The notes beneath the pieces are model-generated. The model searched no databases and had not been told where the DNA came from. It saw only the letters and a program-made list of their open reading frames with translations. A program made the translations under genes and the position numbers. Positions 42,905-52,161 of a stretch of 64,000 nt of DNA are shown here, in pieces. Source of the stretch: Candidatus Gastranaerophilales bacterium (GTDB lineage Bacteria > Cyanobacteriota > Vampirovibrionia > Gastranaerophilales > Gastranaerophilaceae). Location: positions 1 to 64,000 of the forward strand of contig CALURL010000003.1 in assembly GCA_944323155.1 (NCBI GenBank). The letters are read 5' to 3'. Each line of letters starts with the position of its first letter. Position 1 is the first letter of the stretch.

Positions 42905-43849
42905 ATGACAAAATTAAAAAACTGGTCAATATCAATACTTCTTGCGGCAGGAATGTTATGGGGACTTCAATGTTACAGTGCCTCAAGCTTGAAATTTGCC
43001 CAGGTTAGTGATGTGCACTTTTTTACAGGAGAAACAAATACAACATTTAAACTTACAGCAGAATCTTCCAAACTTCTCGATGATGCAATTGAACAAATAA
43101 ATACCACTCCTAATATTTCATTTGTAATGTTTACCGGCGATCAGATAGACAAAGCATTTGAAAAAGAGTTAAGCGCATTTTTGCCGCATGCAGAAAAACT
43201 TAAAATGCCGTGGTACTTTGCTTTTGGTAACCATGATACAATGTTAGACGGCTACCTTACGCCATTAACCTACATGGAACTTGTAAAAAAACATAATCCA
43301 AATTTCATTTATGACAAACCATATTACAGTTTTGTTCCGCAAAAAGGCTATAAGGCAATCGTCCTTGACACAATTATCCGCGACAGATTAACCTCAAACG
43401 GACAAATAAGTAAAGAACAGTTAAATTGGCTTGATAATGAAATAAAAAATTCGCCTAAAGATGTGATTTTAATATTTATGCACGTTCCAATAGTTGAACC
43501 ATATAGCAGTCCGGGGCATAGATTGCTTAATGCAAATGAAGTTGAAGAAGTTTTAAATAAATATAAAAATCCAATAGCTGTTTTTCAAGGGCACTACCAT
43601 GGAGCCATGATTAAACAAAAAGATAATATTGTTTATATAAGCACACCTGCTCTGGTTTCATATCCAAACGCATTCAGAATAATTAATATAACTAATGGAA
43701 AAAATAAAGTAACTCTTGATATTCAAATGAAAGAGACAGGATTGAAAAATTTACAAAAACTTGCTAAATTAATGGTATTCGCATCATCAGTTTATACAGG
43801 TGATGAAGATGACCAGAATGCCGTAATAACAATTAAAAAGAAAAGATAA
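42905..43849 (+). CDS. exported calcineurin-type metallophosphoesterase
   Basis: Signal segment WSISILLAAGMLWGLQCYSA, then the five metallophosphoesterase blocks: SDVHF, GDQIDK, GNHDTML, FMHVPIVEP and GHYHGAM. The dimetal site is complete. Substrate could be a periplasmic phosphodiester or lipid phosphate. I start at ATG 42905 (MTKLKNWS) because AAGGAAAG lies just upstream; a longer frame to 42809 would overlap the TPR gene and hide the signal peptide. It lies in a cluster with the MBL-fold gene. Confidence 0.92.
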   Translation: MTKLKNWSISILLAAGMLWGLQCYSASSLKFAQVSDVHFFTGETNTTFKLTAESSKLLDDAIEQINTTPNISFVMFTGDQIDKAFEKELSAFLPHAEKLKMPWYFAFGNHDTMLDGYLTPLTYMELVKKHNPNFIYDKPYYSFVPQKGYKAIVLDTIIRDRLTSNGQISKEQLNWLDNEIKNSPKDVILIFMHVPIVEPYSSPGHRLLNANEVEEVLNKYKNPIAVFQGHYHGAMIKQKDNIVYISTPALVSYPNAFRIINITNGKNKVTLDIQMKETGLKNLQKLAKLMVFASSVYTGDEDDQNAVITIKKKR

Positions 43850-43859
43850 GAGGAAAAAA

Positions 43860-44789
43860 ATGAGTGAATTTAAGGTAAAATTCAGAGGTGTCAGAGGCAG
43901 CTACCCGATAGCACATAAAGACTTCCTGCAATACGGCGGCAATACAGCCTGTGTTGAAGTAAACGTTAACGGGCATTTAATAATCCTTGATGCAGGAACA
44001 GGATTAATAGACTTAGGTAACGAACTCTTGGAGAAATATATTTCATCAGGTTTATCAACTGAAGAAAGAACACCAGTAAAAGCTACTGTTTTAATATCAC
44101 ACATTCATCAAGATCATATTCAAGGCTTCACCTTCTTCCGTCCGCTGCATATTCCTTCTACCAATCTGAATGTTTACGGCAATGTTAATTATAATGAAAC
44201 ACTTTCTGATGAACTGGCAAGCCTCCTGTTCGGAAAATCTTTTCCTCTGGACCTCGGTGATATAGCAGGAAATTTAAATATTAATGACATAAGCGATACC
44301 GAAGCAATAATTTTACGTCACGACAGTGCACCTATAATTAAAAGAATAGAAAAAGCTCAGGATGCAACACCTGAAAATGATGATGTTGTAATCACATGTT
44401 ATCGTTCATACGCCCATCCGCAGGAAGGTGTTTTAATATACAAAATTGCATACAAAGATAAAGTTATGGTATATGCAACAGACAAAGAAAGTTACCTTGG
44501 CGGAGATAAAAAATTAACAAACTTTGCACGCGGATGTGACCTTTTAATCCATGATGCGCAATATACTACAGAAGACTATGCAAGCCCGATAACTCCAAAA
44601 CAAGGTTACGGACATTCAACATTTGAAATGGCTGTGGAAGCACAAAAACAGGCAAACGCTAAAAAATTAGTATTCTTCCACTATGACCCTGACTATGATG
44701 ACAACAAGTTAAATATCATTAAAGAACATTATAAAGCTAATGATGAAAAAGTCATTTTAGCATACGAAGGTCTGGAAATCGAACTTTAA
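43860..44789 (+). CDS. MBL-fold metallohydrolase
   Basis: A 309-residue metallo-beta-lactamase-fold enzyme with LISHIHQDHIQGF (HxHxDH) near residue 82, early GGNTACVEV, and late metal ligands in LIHDAQYT and GHSTFEMAVEA. It belongs to the PhnP / cAMP-phosphodiesterase-like branch (RGVRGSYP start). A phosphodiester is the probable substrate. AGAGGA lies before the ATG; it follows the phosphoesterase gene by 10 bases and is probably cotranscribed with it. Confidence 0.9.
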   Translation: MSEFKVKFRGVRGSYPIAHKDFLQYGGNTACVEVNVNGHLIILDAGTGLIDLGNELLEKYISSGLSTEERTPVKATVLISHIHQDHIQGFTFFRPLHIPSTNLNVYGNVNYNETLSDELASLLFGKSFPLDLGDIAGNLNINDISDTEAIILRHDSAPIIKRIEKAQDATPENDDVVITCYRSYAHPQEGVLIYKIAYKDKVMVYATDKESYLGGDKKLTNFARGCDLLIHDAQYTTEDYASPITPKQGYGHSTFEMAVEAQKQANAKKLVFFHYDPDYDDNKLNIIKEHYKANDEKVILAYEGLEIEL

Positions 44790-44824
44790 GCAATGTATTA
44801 CCTTGTAATACAATGTAAAACATT

Positions 44825-45379
44825 ATGAAAAAGTTATTAACATTATCTTTAATATGTTTAAGCTTTATAACATCAGGTTACAAAAAGCCTGATGTCTATA
44901 AAATTGATGCTACCAAAAACGGTTATATTCATAATAACCGCGGACTTATGTATATGAGTGAAAGGTGTTATTACGCAGCAATTCAGGAATTTAAAATTGC
45001 AATAAGTCTTAATCCGGATACACAAGCAACATCTGTATATTACAATAATATCGGTGATGCATATATGAAAATAGGTTATCCGGATTATGCACAGGACGCC
45101 TATGAAAGAGCAATTCATCAATATAGTCTAAATTTTCAATATTACCAGGATCTTGCAAAGTGTTACAAGGCGCTTAATATAATACCTTCAAAAATTCGTG
45201 AATACAGCAGCAGAGAAAATCCGCTTAACCGTGTTATGCTTGGACTTTTATATATTGAAAGCGGAGATTTAAAGCGCGGGATAATAATTCTCGACGAATT
45301 CGCAATGTCAGAACCAGATCTATTAATAACACGTTCAATTAAAGAATATTTACGCGAGAAAACTAAAGAATTATACTAA
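44825..45379 (+). CDS. exported TPR-repeat protein
   Basis: Signal-like MKKLLTLSLICLSFITSG, then about three TPR units (GLMYMSERCYYAAIQEFKIA; NIGDAYMKIGYPDYAQDAYE; LGLLYIESGDLKRGIIILDE). 184 residues. It closes the TPR / phosphoesterase / MBL cluster and overlaps the convergent nucleotidyltransferase gene by 9 bases. Confidence 0.85.
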   Translation: MKKLLTLSLICLSFITSGYKKPDVYKIDATKNGYIHNNRGLMYMSERCYYAAIQEFKIAISLNPDTQATSVYYNNIGDAYMKIGYPDYAQDAYERAIHQYSLNFQYYQDLAKCYKALNIIPSKIREYSSRENPLNRVMLGLLYIESGDLKRGIIILDEFAMSEPDLLITRSIKEYLREKTKELY

Positions 45380-46456
45380 ATTTTTTAATACAAATTCAAT
45401 TTCTTGCTCTTTTGTCCAATTTGGATTTGAGAGTTTTTTCTCCAAAACCTCATCAAAAATTACAGAATATCTTGGAGATGGTAAAATTCCTATTTCTCGT
45501 AAATCATTTCCGGTTATTTCCATTTTTATATTACGTAAATCGGCAAGATAATGTTTTGCACCAGCCTCATCCAAAAGAATTGCATACAAAAGAACAGTTT
45601 CTAAACGTACATTTTCAAAAGCTTTATAAAGTTCAAAATCAGATTTTACAATCTTTTTCGGGACATCATCAAGAATTTTTTGTTCGACTTTTGTCAAAGG
45701 CAGACGCGACAAATCTTTTAAAACTCCAACATAAACAAGCCAGATATGTTCAACCGGATATTTATTTATTAAATCTTCGATATTTATTTCAGGCAGCACA
45801 ATTTCATCAGGAGTCACAAGTTTGTATATTTTTTCGTTAATAAATTTATCAAATGCTTGTTGAGAATTTAAATTAAAAGTTTCAATGAGTTCTTTTTTCA
45901 CCCGTTTATAACTCATATCATAATTTATATTTTGCAGATATTTGTTTTGCAAAAATTTCGTATGCTCTTCAAGTTCAAATCCGAAACGTACAGAGAACTT
46001 TAAACCTCTAATAATTCTTGTAGGATCATCAACAAAACTTTCATCATGCAAAACTCTAAGCTTTTTATTTTTCAAATCCTCAAGCCCGCCTGTATAATCA
46101 ACAATTTCACCGGTTGTAACTGATTTTGCAAGAGCATTAACCGTAAAATCACGGCGCAAAACATCTTCTCTCAATGAACATCCAATTTTTGTAACAACAG
46201 GCAAATGCCCTTTTCTAGGATATTCTTCCGAGCGTGTTGATGCAAAATCAACTTCACGTCCGCCGACATTTACACGAACAGTTCCAAAATCTGGGTTCTC
46301 CTGAATTACCTCACCAAACTTTGAACAATACTCAATAGCATTCCCCACATATGTTATATCAATATCGAATGCTTCCTTGCCAAGGAGAATGTCTCTTACA
46401 ATCCCGCCTATAAAAAACAGTTTGTTTGAAGTATCCTTTATATTGATGATGTTCAT
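45371..46456 (-). CDS. CCA tRNA nucleotidyltransferase / poly(A) polymerase family
   Basis: Class II nucleotidyltransferase: FFIGGIVRDILLGKEAFDID with the DxD metal pair near residue 30, VDDPTRIIRGLKFSVRFGFE near 140, and helical C-terminal domain. The tRNA-Arg in this window lacks CCA, consistent with a need for this enzyme. I start at ATG 46456 (MNIINIKD); TAAAAT lies 7 bases upstream with no ribosome site, so the mRNA may be leaderless. A longer frame to 46525 has poor support. CCA-adding versus A-adding activity cannot be separated by eye. Confidence 0.9.
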   Translation of the reverse strand: MNIINIKDTSNKLFFIGGIVRDILLGKEAFDIDITYVGNAIEYCSKFGEVIQENPDFGTVRVNVGGREVDFASTRSEEYPRKGHLPVVTKIGCSLREDVLRRDFTVNALAKSVTTGEIVDYTGGLEDLKNKKLRVLHDESFVDDPTRIIRGLKFSVRFGFELEEHTKFLQNKYLQNINYDMSYKRVKKELIETFNLNSQQAFDKFINEKIYKLVTPDEIVLPEINIEDLINKYPVEHIWLVYVGVLKDLSRLPLTKVEQKILDDVPKKIVKSDFELYKAFENVRLETVLLYAILLDEAGAKHYLADLRNIKMEITGNDLREIGILPSPRYSVIFDEVLEKKLSNPNWTKEQEIEFVLKNLV

Positions 46457-46558
46457 GTTATGGATTTTAGCGTAAAATACAAGAATAGTAAAGTTAAGTG
46501 TAAAATATAAAAGAAAATATTTCACTATTCACACATCATTCTTCATTAAGAGGTAAAT

Positions 46559-49500
46559 ATGCTACAGGAAGCGACAAAAGCAATTAATTCAGCATTCAAT
46601 AACAGTTTCATAAAAAAACTAAGCCAGTATCTTCATGACTGTGTACGCGAAGAAGTAAAAAGTTCAACATTCAGAAACCTCAAAGGCGACAAAGACAACA
46701 AATGGATTTTCCTGAAAGGGGAAGAAGAACTTTTTTCAAAAGGTTGTGAATACGTATCATTAGACGGAAGTGATCCGAAATTAACAGAATTGATGATACA
46801 AAGCGATTTAGGCCAGAAGGATAAATATTTAATTTACGGTTACTTATTCTTAGTTGGCAAAAGCAACAAATCAAAAAAACATAATGAATTCTTAACTCCG
46901 CTTCTTTATATGCCATGCAAACTTGAACGAAACGGAGTGAATATTAATTGCCTTCCGCTTGATGAAGTTCTATCACTCAATACAGGCGCACTGGCCGCTT
47001 TAATGCGCAAAAATGATGATGAAGATGAAGTTGATTTACTTCTTGAAGGGATTCTTGATGTAGTCCCGGATCTTCCGATTACGCAGGAAAAACTCGACAT
47101 ATTTCTTACAACTCTGAAATCACTTGTTCCGGAAATCGAAATTTCTTCTAATAAAGAGGATTACGCAGAAGAAGATAATATTTCTAAAACACCTGCAAAA
47201 GATTTTTACAAAGAAAATATCAACGGTGAAAATCTGGACGAAATAATTGAAGAAGAAACAGAACACGAAAAACAAAAAGTTAAACTTGAAAAAATCACAG
47301 TAACTTACCAAAGCGCGATAATTTTAACCAAACGCCCATCAGTTACAGCAGGTGTCTTGCATGAACTCACACAAATCGCAGAAAAACCATCAGGAATTTA
47401 TAGAGAAACAGCATTAAGCATAATTAATGAAGAATACGCTCAAAGTAAAGAAAAATCAGTTCCGATAAAAGACATGAATAAAATCTCAGACTTTTATCCA
47501 ATAACTCCGCTTTCTTTGAGTGATTCACAATTGCAGGTAATAAAAAACATTGATAACAGTAAATTCATTGCAGTGCAAGGCCCTCCTGGAACAGGTAAAT
47601 CTCAGACTATCGTAAACCTTGTGGCTCACCTTGTCGCAAACGGGAAAACAGTTCTGGTGGCTTCGCGCATGGATAAAGCTGTCGATGTTGTAGCCGAACG
47701 CCTTAATGAGCTTGGCGCAAGCCATATGGCTCTGCGTGCCGGAAGATTAAACTATCAAAGACAATTAAGCAATGAACTTGATAATCTTCTTGCGCAGCCT
47801 CAAGAACTCGATGAGGATGTTGAAAATATCGTTTTTGTCGACACAAAAGACATGAAAGATCACCTTGACATGCTTAAAAATATGGAAAATAAATCCGAAA
47901 AGATTATTAAGCTTGAAAAGGATTGGCACGACAAATTACAGGAAGTTGAAGAACAGGAAAAAATCTTAGGCAAACCTGAATTTATCAAAACAACTTTGAA
48001 AAAAGGAGAAATTGATATAGTTTCAGGAATAATTAAAGTTCTTGAAACTAACATGGAAAAAGCAGGATTTTTGTCAAAAATTGCGAACTTCACAAGTTTA
48101 GGACAGTTGAAAAAAATTCTAAAGCTGAAAGATTTTGACGTAACTTATGAAAACCTCGGACGCTTAAAAGAAGAATTAATGTTTGCAAACCTCAATTTCA
48201 ACCTAAGAAGCATTGAGGCAGAAATTCAAAAAACAGGCAATCTTCATGTTCTGTCAGAGCAGATCCGTCAGATGAAGAAAAAACAAAAAACTCTTGCAAC
48301 TAATATTCTAAAAAATAAGCGTAGAGAAGCGTTAAAGGGCTTGTTGAGAGATGAAAACAAACGCAGAAGATTAAAAGTCCATGCAAAATCTCTGGTAACA
48401 AACAGAAAACGTTTACAAACCAACATATTAGAAGAAGAAGATTTCAAACCTTTATTGGAAGCTTTTCCATGCTGGTGTGTAACAACTTATGCAGTATCAG
48501 ATTCACTGCCTCTAAAACCCGGAATGTTTGATGTTGCAATCATTGATGAAGCTTCACAATGTGATATTGCAAGCTGTTTTCCGATTATGTTCCGTGCCAA
48601 AAAAGCGGTTATTGTAGGAGATGACAAACAACTTCCTCACCTTTCATTCCTTGAAAAAGCAAAAGAACAATCCTTCCTGAGCCAGTACGGAATTCCTGAT
48701 AAATATCAATTAATGTGGCGTTTCAGGACAAATTCTATGTTTGATCTTGCAGATTACTATTCAATGAATTCAGTAATGCTAGACGAACATTTTAGAAGTT
48801 TACCGCCAATAATTAATTTTTCAAACCATGAATTCTACAATGACAGAATAAGAGTTATGCGAAAAGACTTCAACACAGACAAAATTCTTGAACTTGTACA
48901 GGTAGCAGACGGAAAAGTTGATTTTGATGCGACAAGAAACTTGCCCGAAATCGAAGCTGTTGTAAAAAAATTACACGAAATTGTTATAGAAGATGAAAGA
49001 AAAAATCCTGACAATCCTGTTTCTATCGGAATAATTTCACCGTTTCGCGCTCAGGTAGAACAGTTGAAAGTATCTGTTTCAAAAGTTCTATCAGACCATA
49101 TGATTAAAAAACATCAGATAGAAATAGGTACCGCACACACATTTCAGGGTGATGAACGAGATATAATGCTTATTTCATGGGCATTTGCAGACAACAGCTT
49201 TACTCAAAGCTTAACTTTCCTTCAAAAAGCAAACTTGTTCAATGTTGCAATAACACGCGGAAGAAATAAAGTTATAAATTTCATCTCACGCAATCCGTAC
49301 GATCTTCCTGACGGACATTTCAGAAATTATATATCATACATTCAAGAGTATCAAAACCGTCAGCAAGCAATGCTTTCCGGTGATATTGACGAGAATTCAT
49401 ACAAGAACAATCTTGAACGTGAAGTTGCAGAACAAATAAGAAATCTTGAGCATCAAGTTCAAGCAGGCGTTGATATTGCAGGCTTAAGCGCAGATTTGCT

Positions 49501-49681
49501 TGTTGATAAGAAATTTGTCATTGAAATTGATGGTGTTGAAGACAAATTCCATGACCGCGTTTCAAACATGAAAAAGCAGGCAATACTTGAACGCTGCGGA
49601 TTTAAGGTTAAGAGAATCACCTTCCGAGAATGGCAGTATTCACCAAAAGCCTGTCTTGATAGAGTACTTGTTGAAGATTAG
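46559..49681 (+). CDS. SF1 (Upf1-like) helicase with C-terminal nuclease domain
   Basis: A 1,040-residue protein. Residues 1-320 are an acidic N-terminal domain; Walker A in VQGPPGTGKSQTIVNLV near 338; a helical insertion of about 250 residues; Walker B in VAIIDEASQCD near 660; GDDKQLPHLSF (Q-motif III); HTFQGDERDIMLISWAF near 860 and NLFNVAITRGRNK near 895 (motifs V and VI). Residues about 945-1040 (ADLLVDKKFVIEIDG then ILERCGFKVKRITFREW) match a Vsr/PD-(D/E)XK-type nuclease. Such helicase-nucleases are often DNA repair or defence proteins. It is a single gene with AGAGGT before the ATG. Confidence 0.9.
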   Translation: MLQEATKAINSAFNNSFIKKLSQYLHDCVREEVKSSTFRNLKGDKDNKWIFLKGEEELFSKGCEYVSLDGSDPKLTELMIQSDLGQKDKYLIYGYLFLVGKSNKSKKHNEFLTPLLYMPCKLERNGVNINCLPLDEVLSLNTGALAALMRKNDDEDEVDLLLEGILDVVPDLPITQEKLDIFLTTLKSLVPEIEISSNKEDYAEEDNISKTPAKDFYKENINGENLDEIIEEETEHEKQKVKLEKITVTYQSAIILTKRPSVTAGVLHELTQIAEKPSGIYRETALSIINEEYAQSKEKSVPIKDMNKISDFYPITPLSLSDSQLQVIKNIDNSKFIAVQGPPGTGKSQTIVNLVAHLVANGKTVLVASRMDKAVDVVAERLNELGASHMALRAGRLNYQRQLSNELDNLLAQPQELDEDVENIVFVDTKDMKDHLDMLKNMENKSEKIIKLEKDWHDKLQEVEEQEKILGKPEFIKTTLKKGEIDIVSGIIKVLETNMEKAGFLSKIANFTSLGQLKKILKLKDFDVTYENLGRLKEELMFANLNFNLRSIEAEIQKTGNLHVLSEQIRQMKKKQKTLATNILKNKRREALKGLLRDENKRRRLKVHAKSLVTNRKRLQTNILEEEDFKPLLEAFPCWCVTTYAVSDSLPLKPGMFDVAIIDEASQCDIASCFPIMFRAKKAVIVGDDKQLPHLSFLEKAKEQSFLSQYGIPDKYQLMWRFRTNSMFDLADYYSMNSVMLDEHFRSLPPIINFSNHEFYNDRIRVMRKDFNTDKILELVQVADGKVDFDATRNLPEIEAVVKKLHEIVIEDERKNPDNPVSIGIISPFRAQVEQLKVSVSKVLSDHMIKKHQIEIGTAHTFQGDERDIMLISWAFADNSFTQSLTFLQKANLFNVAITRGRNKVINFISRNPYDLPDGHFRNYISYIQEYQNRQQAMLSGDIDENSYKNNLEREVAEQIRNLEHQVQAGVDIAGLSADLLVDKKFVIEIDGVEDKFHDRVSNMKKQAILERCGFKVKRITFREWQYSPKACLDRVLVED

Positions 49682-49706
49682 TAGTTTTTATTTCGATTTT
49701 ATAAAT

Positions 49707-49742
49707 AAAACCTTCAAGAAATAAATGTATCTTGAAGGTTTT
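49707..49742 (+). terminator. bidirectional terminator, helicase / prepilin
   Basis: Perfect 12-bp stem AAAACCTTCAAG (49707-49718) and CTTGAAGGTTTT (49731-49742); it lies between convergent genes. Confidence 0.75.
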
Positions 49743-49769
49743 ATAATTTATCATTTATATAAAAATAAA

Positions 49770-50557
49770 CTACCACGGATAATCATCTAAAAATTCCCAG
49801 CCGTCAGCCATAACTTTACCACCGCAAGAACGAGCATTCTCTGTATCATTTTTAATTACATCCTTTGTACAGTATTTCGGACTACCAAACCCTTTTATAA
49901 CTCCTCTTGTTATATCAATCTCAAATTGAAAAACATCTTTTCCTATCGTATTAGGGTTTTTGGGGCCATTGACATCTATTGATAACAATTGCAATTTCAA
50001 ATTTAGACTTTCAGCATCTGGTGCAGCATTATATGGCCGGATATAAGCGTAAGTCCCATCACCATATATAAAGCCGGGAACATTACTATATTGACCATAA
50101 TGATTATTAGCATCATTATCATGAGCAATCATTTTGTAGCCTTTCGTATTACTATCATAACCGCATTCTTGCATTGTCTTACACACTTTAATTACTTTTA
50201 AATATGGCTGCCAATATGTTTGAAAGTATTTCAAATTATCTTCATATGAGCTTGATACAGTAGTTGTAACCCAATTTGAAGATTGTTCATTATCATATTG
50301 TGATTTCAAAAGAGCCTGAGCAAAAGTTGAATAAGCTTTTTTTAGCTGTGCAGAAGTTTGTTTTTTCTGATAATTCACAATAACAGACGGCAAAGTCATA
50401 GCCGCGACAATACCAATAATCCCAAGAGTAATCAAAACTTCAGCTATAGTAAATGCAGAATGTACATTTTTAAAATCATAAGGATACCCGAAACCCTTGT
50501 CAGGAGCTAGAAAATCGCCCCCCCCCCGCTGTTGCGTTTTTTGATAAATTGTATCAT
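49770..50557 (-). pseudogene. type IV pilin-like prepilin gene, out of frame at a G10 tract (phase-OFF)
   Basis: The helix AFTIAEVLITLGIIGIVAAM and following 210 residues to WEFLDDYPW are a complete type IV pilin/pseudopilin-like protein. Its only good start, ATG 50557 with AAAGGGA 5 bases upstream, opens MIQFIKKRNS and then meets ten G (50518-50527 on plus as C). With ten the frame hits TAG seven codons later; with 8 or 11 it reads GGGGDFLAPDKGFGYPYDFK and joins the prepilin frame (262 aa with 11). No ATG start exists inside the helix. So the gene is either phase-variable and currently off, a fresh pseudogene, or a homopolymer sequencing error. Confidence 0.8.
50518..50527. repeat. C10/G10 homopolymer in the prepilin leader
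   Basis: Ten consecutive C on the plus strand (G on the coding strand) inside the leader peptide coding region of the prepilin gene. Length mod 3 decides whether the prepilin is made. Confidence 0.88.
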
Positions 50558-50716
50558 AAAATTCCCTTTCTTAATAGTTTAACAAGGTTATTATATAGTA
50601 TAAACCTTAAAAATTCAAAGTATTTTATTTTTTGCAATAATTTTCTAAAAAATCTTCAAATCTGCATTTGTTTGTCCTATTATAGAGATATACTAGAATA
50701 GTGGGGGATATTAATA

Positions 50717-51670
50717 ATGGCAAAAAACAGAATTGGAATAGATGTTGGCGGAACTAATGTCAAAATAGCGTTGGTTAATGACAAGGGAGAAATAATTTAT
50801 TCAAACTCGGTTCCGACCCGTGCAGAAATGGGTTATGAATATACTGTTAACAATATAAAACAGGCTATTCATGATCTACTTAAAGAAACTAAACTTTCAA
50901 CAAAAGATATTGAAGGTATTGGTTTTGGTTTTCCAGGGCAGGTTGATTACAAGGCAGGAATTGTCAGAAATGCGCCGAATATCCCTGGCTGGGTCGAAGT
51001 TCCTATTGCAAAACTTATTGAAGATGAATTCAAAATTCCTACACGCGTTGACAATGACGTAAGATGTGCGGCTTTAGGAGAACTTAATTACGGTGCAGGA
51101 AAAGGCTGTGAAAATTTAATTTGTATTACAGTTGGAACAGGTATCGGTTCAGGTTTGATAGTCAACGGAAAGCTTGTAAGAGGAGCCTCTAACGCCGCCG
51201 GTGAAATCGGTCATATAAAATTACAAATCAATGACGGCCCAATATGCGGCTGCGGCGATACAGGATGTCTTGAAGCTTTTGCATCAGGCCCCTCAATTGT
51301 TGCAATGGCAGAAGATTACATAAGAGGCGGCAAATCTACTAAATTCCGCGAAATGGCAAATGGCGGAGCGATAACTCCTTATATAGTCTGCGAAGCTGCT
51401 AAAGCAGGTGATCCTGTTGCTCAAAGAATTTTTACAATAATGGGTGAATACATTGGCGTTGGAATGGCAAGTGTAGTAAACCTTCTTAACCCTGAAAAAA
51501 TCATCGTAGGCGGCGGTGTTGCAGACGCAGGTGATTTATTATTACAGCCTTTAACGGAAACTTTGAAAAAACGTGCAATGAAAATTGCAGGCTCAGCAGT
51601 TGAAGTTGTTCCGGCTCAACTTGGAAACACTGCAGGAGTTATAGGCGCAAGCTTATTGATAGAAAGCTAA
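50717..51670 (+). CDS. ROK-family glucokinase
   Basis: Phosphorylates glucose or a related hexose. The 317 residues show the ATP site IGIDVGGTNVKIALV, sugar-binding RNAPNIPGW and VDNDVRCAALGE, GTGIGSGLIVNG, and the ROK zinc motif CGCGDTGCLEAFASG near residue 175. ATG 50717 has GTGGGGGA upstream, with TTGTCC, 16 bases and TAGAAT before it. Terminator follows. Confidence 0.94.
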   Translation: MAKNRIGIDVGGTNVKIALVNDKGEIIYSNSVPTRAEMGYEYTVNNIKQAIHDLLKETKLSTKDIEGIGFGFPGQVDYKAGIVRNAPNIPGWVEVPIAKLIEDEFKIPTRVDNDVRCAALGELNYGAGKGCENLICITVGTGIGSGLIVNGKLVRGASNAAGEIGHIKLQINDGPICGCGDTGCLEAFASGPSIVAMAEDYIRGGKSTKFREMANGGAITPYIVCEAAKAGDPVAQRIFTIMGEYIGVGMASVVNLLNPEKIIVGGGVADAGDLLLQPLTETLKKRAMKIAGSAVEVVPAQLGNTAGVIGASLLIES

Positions 51671-51691
51671 AATTACTATAAAATTTCATAA

Positions 51692-51724
51692 AAAATAGCC
51701 TGAAAATTGATTTCAGGCTATTTT
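51692..51724 (+). terminator. bidirectional terminator
   Basis: AAAATAGCCTGAAA (51692-51705) and TTTCAGGCTATTTT (51711-51724), a perfect 14-bp stem with T-rich flanks, between convergent genes. Confidence 0.88.
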
Positions 51725-51730
51725 TATTTT

Positions 51731-52009
51731 CTACATCTCGCGTATTCTATAATTCCAGTTTAACGGAGCTTCCTCAACAATCAAACCTTTAATGTTATCA
51801 AACCAGGCACAAATTTCTGCAACATCTTTATTGTATCTTGTTGCCAGTGAAACAGCGGCATTTTTCTTTTCCTGATCCGGAAACATAATCTTTGTTCCGC
51901 CAACCAAAAATACGTAATTTAGTTTCTGACCCTTCTCATAAACTTCTCTGGAAACCAAAATGCTGTCTTTGTCAAAATTTACATTTCCAATAGTTACTTT
52001 TTCGGTCAT
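51731..52009 (-). CDS. hypothetical 92-aa protein
   Basis: Small soluble alpha/beta protein (MTEKVTIGNVNFDKDSILVS...), no recognised family, no Cys cluster beyond one Cys in AEICAWFD. GGAG lies before ATG 52009. It is divergent from holA. Confidence 0.65.
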   Translation of the reverse strand: MTEKVTIGNVNFDKDSILVSREVYEKGQKLNYVFLVGGTKIMFPDQEKKNAAVSLATRYNKDVAEICAWFDNIKGLIVEEAPLNWNYRIREM

Positions 52010-52149
52010 AGTGCAATCTCCTTATTAAATATCCTAATCAATCATTTAATAAATTAGCTTATATATATTAAGTACACTTTTAACCACAAACTAACACATG
52101 TAAAAATAATCGTAACATTTCATTACAAATTAAAAAAATAATTTTATTA

Positions 52150-52155
52150 TATAAT
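52150..52155 (+). promoter_or_regulatory. -10 box of holA, predicted leaderless
   Basis: TATAAT, 6 bases, ATG 52162; no ribosome site and no clear -35 box. Confidence 0.5.
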
Positions 52156-52161
52156 CAAATT

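Noticed and set aside
49770-50435. Prepilin gene starting at an internal TTG at 50435
   Set aside because: That start falls within the hydrophobic helix and would remove the Glu and cleavage site that pilins need; the upstream ATG with a strong ribosome site plus a homopolymer frameshift explains the data better.
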